From the NCBI GenBank assembly GCA_902628365.1, contig CACOMW010000013.1:1-38701 (forward strand): a stretch of 38,701 nt of DNA, read 5' to 3'. The translations under genes were made by a program, and so were the position numbers. The notes beneath the pieces were generated by a model, which did not search any database, was not told the DNA's origin, and saw only the letters and a program-made list of their open reading frames with translations. The DNA comes from an uncultured Marinoscillum sp. GTDB lineage: Bacteria > Bacteroidota > Bacteroidia > Cytophagales > MED-G16. Of this stretch, positions 32,757 to 38,701 are shown piece by piece. Each line of letters opens with the position of its first letter. The first letter of the stretch is position 1.

Positions 32757-33626
32757 TTATTTTCTATAAATTGGTCTAGTAAGACACGTTGGGCCGCCCT
32801 CTGCCTTGATACAAAGCTCCTTTCCATCAAAAGTTTGAACATTGCATCCCTTTTTCTTCAAAATAGCTTCGGTTTTAGAAAATCCTTCAAGCATGATAAC
32901 GTTTCTTGGTGATAGCGCTAAAATATTGATTATCAACCCATTGCTATCAAGAAAATCTTTTTTTGGGATGTCGATACATTCCAATCCTTTTGATTCTAAA
33001 AATTTTAATAGCTCTACAGGAAAAAAAGGTTTATATACAATTGCTAAATTATTATCCAAAATTGAAATGAGCGACATAAGGTGCAAACAAGCATCAGGCC
33101 CATCAAAATATGGTAGGTCAAAACCTGTTACCCTAATTCCATATTGATTCAACATATCTTTTAGCTGAGCTACTCCTGAACGATTTGTTCTAAAGCCTTT
33201 TCCTACAACCAATGTTTTTTCATCAATCCAAAGACAGTCCCCTCCTTCAACCGTCCCCGGACTTTTTATTTCTCCTAAAATGGGAATATTTATCGATTCA
33301 TAAAATTTTTTATGTAACAAAGGTTCATGTTTTCTAAGTTTTTTTCCCATATTCAAAATGATCGCTCCATAATTCGTTACAAGCGATGGGTCATGAGGGA
33401 AAACACTATCATAATACTTTTCCTGTTGGTCTAAATAATAGATCTTGGACCCAAAAGATTTCAAAAGGTTTGTAAATGAAAAAAAATTTTTTTCTATTTT
33501 TTTTTGATCTAAAGGTTGCTGATAATGCCACTTTTCACAATCTACATAGCTCATATCCTTTAGAGGATTATTAATTAAAACACTTTTTAATTCTGAAAAC
33601 ATGTTTTGTGCTCCATAACTTCTCAT
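32757..33626 (-). CDS. Dimethylargininase / amidinotransferase-family hydrolase
   Basis: A 289-aa cytoplasmic enzyme of the guanidino-group-modifying superfamily (dimethylargininase, arginine deiminase and amidinotransferase relatives). Family members attack arginine-type guanidinium groups with a Cys-His-Glu/Asp set. Here the Cys is C281 in GGPTCLTRPI near the C-terminus, the His is H182 in GPDACLHLMS, and acidic residues stand in VFPHD (D79) and GTVEGGDCLWID (E127, D130). The length fits dimethylargininase-like proteins (about 255-290) better than arginine deiminase (about 400). A start at Met9 is possible. The gene is divergent from the lipoprotein at 33675 and convergent with the aldolase. 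No other arginine-catabolism genes are present, so the substrate is open: dimethylarginine, arginine or another guanidine. Confidence 0.82.
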   Translation of the reverse strand: MRSYGAQNMFSELKSVLINNPLKDMSYVDCEKWHYQQPLDQKKIEKNFFSFTNLLKSFGSKIYYLDQQEKYYDSVFPHDPSLVTNYGAIILNMGKKLRKHEPLLHKKFYESINIPILGEIKSPGTVEGGDCLWIDEKTLVVGKGFRTNRSGVAQLKDMLNQYGIRVTGFDLPYFDGPDACLHLMSLISILDNNLAIVYKPFFPVELLKFLESKGLECIDIPKKDFLDSNGLIINILALSPRNVIMLEGFSKTEAILKKKGCNVQTFDGKELCIKAEGGPTCLTRPIYRK

Positions 33627-33642
33627 AAAATATATTTTTAAT

Positions 33643-33650
33643 TAACTTTG
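33643..33650 (+). promoter_or_regulatory. Bacteroidota -7 element TAACTTTG for the first propeller lipoprotein
   Basis: TAACTTTG is an exact TAnnTTTG match, placed 25 bp before the ATG at 33675. Transcription would start near 33657. The element covers the alternative TTG codon at 33648, which argues that the gene starts at 33675. No clear -33 TTTG is seen at standard spacing. Confidence 0.5.
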
Positions 33651-33674
33651 CAAAAAAATTATAATATTCCAAAT

Positions 33675-35189
33675 ATGAAAAATATAAAATTTAAAAACCA
33701 ATTAATAACCATTCTAATAACTTTTATATTAATACTTGGGTGTGATCCAGAATCTATTGTGGATAATCCTTTTATTGATCCAGATAAACCAACAAAAAAT
33801 TTGTGTCCTATCGGAATGCCTGATGAATACACTGTTCAAAATGGAAAATCCTTAGAAATTGACTTTAATAAGGGCGTTTTGTCTAACGATCAAGACCCTG
33901 GTGGGGGCGCCATGTCTGCTACTATCGTTGTTGCACCCCAAGCGGGAACTGTAACTTTAAACAAAGACGGCTCATTTACTTATAAGCACAATGGATCAGG
34001 CGCTGGTGAAGATAATTTTGTATATGTTGCTTCAAACTCAACTTGTGACAATACTAAAGAACCTGAAGTAACCAGTATGGCACCAGTAATTATAAAAATT
34101 ACTGATGCTGCAAATCCTTCTGCACCATCAGGTAATATATATGTTGGTGGCTACTGGAGTTCTGGAGGAAAAGAATATGGTGCATATTGGACAGACTCTA
34201 ATAATGATGGAAAGTGGGAAAGAACAGATTTGCCAGGTGCACGAATCATTCATGATGTAGCTGTACATGATGGAAAAGTGTATGCTGTAGGCGAAACTGA
34301 ATGGAGTGAACAACATGCAGCAGTTTGGATAAATGGTGTACAAACAACATTAAAAACACCTAATTTGAATAAAGGCTGGAAACCTAATTACGCAACAGGA
34401 ATAGCCTTTGATGGAGATGATATTTACATTTCTGGAACCTATGCTTCTAGCAAAGCAGGTTTAGGAACTGTATCAAGTGCATGTTATTGGCTATTAAATT
34501 CAAGTAACCCGGAAGGAAAACTTGTACCACTCGATAACGGTAGTTCAGATGGTTGGGGAATAGCAGTAAGAAATGGTAACCCTATTACTGTTGGATGGTA
34601 TATGGGAGGACATAACATGCATGCTGCAAAATGGTATGGAACTAAAAGACATAAATTGGATAGTAAAAACGATGGTGAAGCTTGGGATATAGTCGTTGAC
34701 GGAGATGATTATTATATCACTGGATGGACTGATAATGGAAGAGGCGCTACAAAAAACTTTCCTTCGGTATGGAAAAATGATCAAAAGGTTAGAAAAAGAC
34801 TTACTGAACAAGTCATATGCAAAGATAAAGTTCATGACATGAATTTTAATGAAGCAAATGGCACAGGCATTGCAAGAAAAAATGGAAAGACCTATGTTTC
34901 AGGATGGACAAATTTTGATATGGCTATTTATCATGGAGCATATTGGAGTGATGTGGAATTTAATAAAAATGCTGGACTTGGTAAAATTCATGAGCAGCAG
35001 AGCTTATCAACTGGAGAGGAAAAAGGTTGTGGGTATGGTATGACTTACAATGATATAGGCGTTTTAGATAATGGAACAGTAGTAACTGTAGGAGATTATG
35101 GATATGCTGCTATTGCTTATGATGGTATAATTCATTTAGTTGAAGAAGAAAAGTATAGTACTGCTACATCATTATTTATTCCTGAATAG
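33675..35189 (+). CDS. Lipoprotein with one Big_9-like domain and a predicted seven-bladed propeller (paralog 1)
   Basis: The protein is 504 aa from the ATG at 33675. I chose this over the in-frame TTG at 33648 because the paralog starts at the equivalent Met and the TTG lies inside the promoter element. The lipoprotein signal is ITILITFILILG with Cys23. Residues about 44-143 are one Big_9-like domain (NLCPIG, DEYTVQNG, GVLSND, KDGSFTYKHNG), with the Cys44/Cys124 pair seen in the giant repeats. From about 153 there are seven strand motifs spaced like propeller blades: NIYVGGY, KVYAVGE, DIYISGT, PITVGWY, DYYITGW, KTYVSGW and TVVTVGD, many followed by 'A-YW-NG'. It is probably outer-membrane anchored, possibly surface exposed. 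The binding partner is unknown. The paralog follows after 55 bp. Confidence 0.82.
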   Translation: MKNIKFKNQLITILITFILILGCDPESIVDNPFIDPDKPTKNLCPIGMPDEYTVQNGKSLEIDFNKGVLSNDQDPGGGAMSATIVVAPQAGTVTLNKDGSFTYKHNGSGAGEDNFVYVASNSTCDNTKEPEVTSMAPVIIKITDAANPSAPSGNIYVGGYWSSGGKEYGAYWTDSNNDGKWERTDLPGARIIHDVAVHDGKVYAVGETEWSEQHAAVWINGVQTTLKTPNLNKGWKPNYATGIAFDGDDIYISGTYASSKAGLGTVSSACYWLLNSSNPEGKLVPLDNGSSDGWGIAVRNGNPITVGWYMGGHNMHAAKWYGTKRHKLDSKNDGEAWDIVVDGDDYYITGWTDNGRGATKNFPSVWKNDQKVRKRLTEQVICKDKVHDMNFNEANGTGIARKNGKTYVSGWTNFDMAIYHGAYWSDVEFNKNAGLGKIHEQQSLSTGEEKGCGYGMTYNDIGVLDNGTVVTVGDYGYAAIAYDGIIHLVEEEKYSTATSLFIPE

Positions 35190-35244
35190 GATATTGAAAA
35201 TTAAATCATTTTATTAAATTTAAAGTAAATTAAAAATTCCAAAT

Positions 35245-36813
35245 ATGAAAAATATAAAATTTCAAAACCGATTAATAACCATTCTAATAACTTTTATATT
35301 AATACTTGGGTGTGATCCAGAAACTATAACAGATGGTGTTGTTCCTATTTCTGATAAGGCAGCAAAAAATCTGTGTCCTATCGGAAAGCCTGATGAATAC
35401 ACTGTTCAAAACGGAAAATCATTAGAAATAGACTTTAATAAGGGTGTTTTATCAAACGATGAAGATCCTGGTGGAGGCGCCATGTCTGCCTCTATTGTTG
35501 TTGGGCCCCAAGCGGGAACTTTAACTTTAAATGCAGACGGTTCATTTACTTATAAGCACAATGGATCAGGCGCTGGCGAAGATAATTTTGTTTATGTTGC
35601 TTCAAACACAACTTGTGACAATACCAAAGAACCTGAAGTATCTAGTATGGCTCCAGTAATTATAAAAATTACAGAAGGAGGAGGACCTACACTAACTTCT
35701 AATGTTTTTATTGCAGGGGACTACACAAGCGGTGGAGAGCAATTTGCTTGTGTTTTCACAGATGAAAATGGTGATGGAACTTTTGAAACTTTACACCTTC
35801 CAAATAGCTTTGAAGCCATGGATTTAAAAATGCATGACGGAAAATTGCATGTAGTTGGTTCAGGTGGGCCTGCTGGAGATGACCCTATGATGTGGGTAGA
35901 CGGTGTTCCTCAAACTTTAGACTACAAATACAGTAATAAAAACTGGGGGGCAGCTGGAGCTACAGGTATAGATATTGATACCAATGGAGACATTTATATC
36001 TCTGGTTGGTTTGTTACTCAAAATGGGATTGGAGCTTGTCAATGGAAAAACGGTGAATTTAAGGTTTTAACTGAAAATGCCGATTCTGAAGCTTTTGATA
36101 TTGCTGTAAAAGATGGGAAAGCAGTAGCAGTTGGATGGTACATGTCTCATCATAAAATTTATGCTGCGAGATGGGTAAATGGAGTAAGAACAAAAATTCA
36201 TAGTAAAGGAGATGCCGAAGCAAGAGAGGTAATGTTTGTAGGAAACAAATATTATATTTCTGGATGGGCTTACAACAATTGGAATATGAATAACGGTGGT
36301 GCAGCTATGTGGGAAGGCGCTGTTAAAACTGCCAAACTAATGAAAAAAGGTAAAGATCCAATTTTAGATGCTGTATCTGGATGGGCGTATACTTCCGAAG
36401 GTTATGGTATGGGATACGATAAATCAACAAATAAATTCTGGCTTGCAGGTGCAACAGACTGGATAAACATTGGTAAATGGCCAAATATTTGGAAATACAC
36501 TCCAGGTGGTGGAAACGTAGTTTATGATCTTTTAGAAGAACCAGATGGTTCAAAACCTGGTTGTGATGTTAAGTATGTTGGAGGGTCAAATGGAATTGAA
36601 GCTTACAAATGTGAGGGAGGTGAAGTTCATGACATTGCTGTATGGGATGGTAAAACTTATGCTGTAGGTATGACCACTGCAGATACGACAAGTGGTAATA
36701 ACATGTGGGAGCCTCAATCTCAAATATGGATCAATGGAATTAAATATCCAATTAGAGATCATAGAACTGATGGTGGAATGAGTAATGCTTACCAGATACT
36801 TGTAATAGATTAA
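35245..36813 (+). CDS. Lipoprotein with one Big_9-like domain and a predicted seven-bladed propeller (paralog 2)
   Basis: A 522-aa tandem paralog of the gene at 33675. The first roughly 145 residues (signal with Cys23, NLCPIG with Cys44, and the Big_9-like domain) are almost identical at the DNA level, with about two mismatches in the first 75 bases. The propeller half is much more diverged. Blade motifs are NVFIAGDY, KLHVVGSG, DIYISGWF, KAVAVGWY, KYYISGWA, KFWLAGAT and KTYAVGMT, with extra Cys residues in GSKPGCDVKY and EAYKCEGG. It lies 55 bp after paralog 1, without an obvious TAnnTTTG box of its own (a TAAATTTA near-match is in the gap), so cotranscription is plausible. Membrane anchoring follows from the lipobox; a role in binding a surface or extracellular ligand is inferred. 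Confidence 0.82.
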   Translation: MKNIKFQNRLITILITFILILGCDPETITDGVVPISDKAAKNLCPIGKPDEYTVQNGKSLEIDFNKGVLSNDEDPGGGAMSASIVVGPQAGTLTLNADGSFTYKHNGSGAGEDNFVYVASNTTCDNTKEPEVSSMAPVIIKITEGGGPTLTSNVFIAGDYTSGGEQFACVFTDENGDGTFETLHLPNSFEAMDLKMHDGKLHVVGSGGPAGDDPMMWVDGVPQTLDYKYSNKNWGAAGATGIDIDTNGDIYISGWFVTQNGIGACQWKNGEFKVLTENADSEAFDIAVKDGKAVAVGWYMSHHKIYAARWVNGVRTKIHSKGDAEAREVMFVGNKYYISGWAYNNWNMNNGGAAMWEGAVKTAKLMKKGKDPILDAVSGWAYTSEGYGMGYDKSTNKFWLAGATDWINIGKWPNIWKYTPGGGNVVYDLLEEPDGSKPGCDVKYVGGSNGIEAYKCEGGEVHDIAVWDGKTYAVGMTTADTTSGNNMWEPQSQIWINGIKYPIRDHRTDGGMSNAYQILVID

Positions 36814-36842
36814 AGGTAAAATTTTAGCTAATATATCCTATT

Positions 36843-37313
36843 CTAACTCTTTAAAATAGATTTTAAATTTGCTGGGGAATAATTGATTGACTTAAGAGTT
36901 TTTCTATCTGAAGCTCTGTAGATAAGATATTTACCATTTTTCTCTTCATAAAAAGAATCTGTATTTTTTTCTTTTTTATAGTAATCTATTGTTTTTTGTG
37001 CTTCCTCTACAGAATCACATGCTTTACTCATATTTGAGCGTTGTACTTCATTAAACAATGCAACAAATTTTTCACTCATGCCAAACTCATGAACTGCCCC
37101 TGAAAGGACATATTGTATGTCACATAGAGCATCAGCAATTTCTACAATATCATTAGTTTCTATTGCTTCTTTAAGTTCTTTCAACTCCTCCGAAATAAGT
37201 TCAACCCGTAAGTCACATCTCTTTTTGTCAGGTATTGTTGGTTTATCCAATATTGGATGGTTAAATAATCTGTGAAAATCAGCTGTTTGATTTAAAGAAT
37301 CAATCTTATCCAT
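36843..37313 (-). CDS. MazG/PRA-PH-like nucleoside triphosphate pyrophosphohydrolase family protein
   Basis: A 156-aa cytoplasmic, mostly alpha-helical protein of the all-alpha NTP pyrophosphohydrolase superfamily. The metal-binding EExxE...ExxD pattern is present: E42, E43 and E46 in SEELKELKEA, then E58 and D61 in EIADALCDIQYVL. Family members hydrolyse NTPs or related nucleotides to the monophosphate and PPi, often as house-cleaning enzymes. After the core there is a conserved-looking tail (NMSKACDSVEEAQKTIDYY, then YRASDRKTLKSINYSPANL) typical of a Bacteroidota subgroup and absent from classic MazG. The preferred nucleotide is not evident. The start lies 22 bp after the stop of the symporter gene, so the pair may be an operon. 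The 3' end is convergent with the lipoprotein, 29 bp away. Confidence 0.82.
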   Translation of the reverse strand: MDKIDSLNQTADFHRLFNHPILDKPTIPDKKRCDLRVELISEELKELKEAIETNDIVEIADALCDIQYVLSGAVHEFGMSEKFVALFNEVQRSNMSKACDSVEEAQKTIDYYKKEKNTDSFYEEKNGKYLIYRASDRKTLKSINYSPANLKSILKS

Positions 37314-37335
37314 TTTGAATTAAATTTTAGTTAAA

Positions 37336-38688
37336 CTATGATAATACTTCCCCTCTAAGGCCCTCTTCCAGTATAATAAATATAATTATAGGAATGACCC
37401 ATTTCATCACAAAACTCCAAATTTTGGTTACTCTAATATTTTTTGCTCCTTGGTTAGTTTCTTTCATAAAATTATCAAAACCCCAAATATGAGCTACATA
37501 TATAGAAATTAATAAACCTCCTAATGGTAATAAAATGCTACCAGATAAAAAATCAAAGAAACCAAATATACTTTTACCAAAAACAGTAACATGACTCCAT
37601 GAGTTGAAACCTAAAACATTAGTTATACAAAGTAAAAATGTAATTGAAACACATAAAATCACTGATTTATTTCTAGAAATTTTAAATGAGTCCATCGCAG
37701 TAGATACAACAGCTTCCAATAAACCAATAATTGAAGTGAAGGCAGCTATAAATACCAAAAAGAAAAATAATGCACCTAAATACATTCCAAAAGGTATTTC
37801 CTTAAATAATGAAGCCATCGTAACGAATAATAAACCTGGACCAGAATCTGGTTGAATTCCAAAAGCAAATAAAGCCGGAAATATCACAAATCCAGCTAAA
37901 ATTGCAATTGCAGTATCAAAAAACACAACGATTCCAACACTACCAGGTATATCGCTGTTTTTTTTATCTAAATAGCTTCCAAAAACAAAACCAGCTGTTA
38001 ATGCTATTCCAACTGAAAAAAATATCTGACCTAAAGCCGATAAAATAACTTTAAAAGTAATTTTAGAGAAATCTGGTGTTAGATACCATAAAAGACCTTT
38101 TGATGATCCTTCTAAGGTATTTGATCCAAATGCCAGTAAAATAAACATTACAAGTAAAACAGGCATAAATATCTTAGAAACTAGTTCTACCCCACCCTGA
38201 AGGCCTCTAGAGGCTACAAAAATCATAATAAGACATATAATAAAACAATAAATCAATAAAGTATATTGATCTTGTTGTAGTTCTGCAAAATGAATTTGAA
38301 TAGTTTCTGTTGAAAAAGCGAAAGCTTCACCAGTAATATATTCTTTTAAGTATACGGTTACCCAAGACATAATCATTAAATAATAGCCTAAAATCATTAC
38401 TGTAGCTATTATTTCAACCCAGCCAATAATGTTCCAAAAAGATTTTGGAGAAGAAAGCTTCTTCATTCCCTCTAAAGGAGTCAATTGTGCCTTTCTTCCT
38501 AAACTAATTTCAGCTGTTAACAAAGGAACACCAATAATAGCAGTTAAAATAAGGTATACAATAATGAAAGCACCACCCCCACTTTCTCCAACAATGTATG
38601 GGAAACGCCAAATATTTCCCATTCCAATTGCAAAACCAGCAGTAGCCATTATAAATCCAAACCGACTTCCCCAATTTTCTCTATTCAT
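37336..38688 (-). CDS. Sodium-dependent transporter of the SNF (neurotransmitter:sodium symporter) family
   Basis: A 450-aa inner-membrane protein with about 11-12 hydrophobic segments and the LeuT fold. The TM1 signature is clear: WGSRFGFIMATAGFAIGMGN followed by IWRFPY, with the unwound GMGN segment that shapes the substrate and Na+ sites. TM2 follows as GGGAFIIVYLI. The TM6-like segment reads IFFSVGIALTAGFVFGSYL. The length suits the shorter bacterial members (LeuT is slightly longer). The family imports amino acids or similar small zwitterions with Na+; the substrate cannot be called. The start Met is 13 bp from the window edge and directly precedes the conserved N-terminal helix, so the gene appears complete. 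It is probably cotranscribed with the downstream pyrophosphohydrolase gene. Confidence 0.93.
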   Translation of the reverse strand: MNRENWGSRFGFIMATAGFAIGMGNIWRFPYIVGESGGGAFIIVYLILTAIIGVPLLTAEISLGRKAQLTPLEGMKKLSSPKSFWNIIGWVEIIATVMILGYYLMIMSWVTVYLKEYITGEAFAFSTETIQIHFAELQQDQYTLLIYCFIICLIMIFVASRGLQGGVELVSKIFMPVLLVMFILLAFGSNTLEGSSKGLLWYLTPDFSKITFKVILSALGQIFFSVGIALTAGFVFGSYLDKKNSDIPGSVGIVVFFDTAIAILAGFVIFPALFAFGIQPDSGPGLLFVTMASLFKEIPFGMYLGALFFFLVFIAAFTSIIGLLEAVVSTAMDSFKISRNKSVILCVSITFLLCITNVLGFNSWSHVTVFGKSIFGFFDFLSGSILLPLGGLLISIYVAHIWGFDNFMKETNQGAKNIRVTKIWSFVMKWVIPIIIFIILEEGLRGEVLS

Positions 38689-38701
38689 TATTCTAAATTA
38701 T

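Noticed and set aside
33648-33674. TTG start giving nine extra N-terminal residues on the first propeller lipoprotein
   Set aside because: The codon lies inside the TAACTTTG promoter element, and the paralog has no equivalent extension; ATG at 33675 puts the signal peptide at the very start.
36817-36826. Palindrome TAAAATTTTA between the convergent lipoprotein and pyrophosphohydrolase genes
   Set aside because: It is purely A/T with no loop and no G-C stem, too weak to call a terminator.

Overview
The window is low-GC DNA from a member of the Bacteroidota, most likely a marine or aquatic Flavobacteriales-type organism. This rests on three things. Two giant exported proteins end in the gliding-motility-associated C-terminal domain (CHU_C, the type B signal of the type IX secretion system, T9SS), and a third such domain lies at base 1. 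There are tandem thrombospondin-type-3, Ig-like and Big_9-like ('NDCP..DD.Y.V.EGG') repeats typical of that phylum. There is also a TAnnTTTG-type promoter element in place of an E. coli -10. No species can be named from the sequence alone.

Bases 1-30902 are occupied almost entirely by one minus-strand cluster of three giant secreted surface-protein genes, probably an operon read 30902->123 with gaps of 30 and 60 bp. The first gene encodes 7002 aa: 24 modules, each a Ca-binding TSP3-like segment plus an Ig-like domain. Six of the Ig domains carry an inserted lamin-tail-like domain, and the protein ends in CHU_C. The second gene (1554 aa) carries an L-type lectin domain, an Ig domain, nine Big_9-like repeats and CHU_C. 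The third gene (1671 aa) carries a carbohydrate-binding-like head, an Ig domain and nine Big_9-like repeats. Its frame stops abruptly inside the ninth repeat at about base 145, and the sequence beyond that point is the front half of a CHU_C domain on the opposite strand. That point is an inversion junction, either real or an amplification/assembly chimera.

After a 341-bp intergenic region with a possible promoter and two small dyads come ordinary genes: a small lipoprotein and a class II fructose-bisphosphate aldolase (plus strand), a convergent dimethylargininase/amidinotransferase-family enzyme (minus), two tandem paralogous lipoproteins (plus), and a minus-strand pair made of an SNF-family sodium symporter and a MazG/PRA-PH-like NTP pyrophosphohydrolase. 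The two lipoproteins share an almost identical start and a single Big_9-like domain of the same family as the giant repeats, then diverge in a predicted seven-bladed propeller.

Taken together, the cluster looks like adhesion or surface-matrix machinery. Three T9SS-type stalk proteins have different sugar-binding-like heads, and two outer-membrane-type lipoproteins nearby use the same fold. The enzymes are housekeeping neighbours with no evident link to the cluster. No T9SS component, PorP/SprF-like partner, recombinase, RNA gene, CRISPR array or insertion sequence was recognised.
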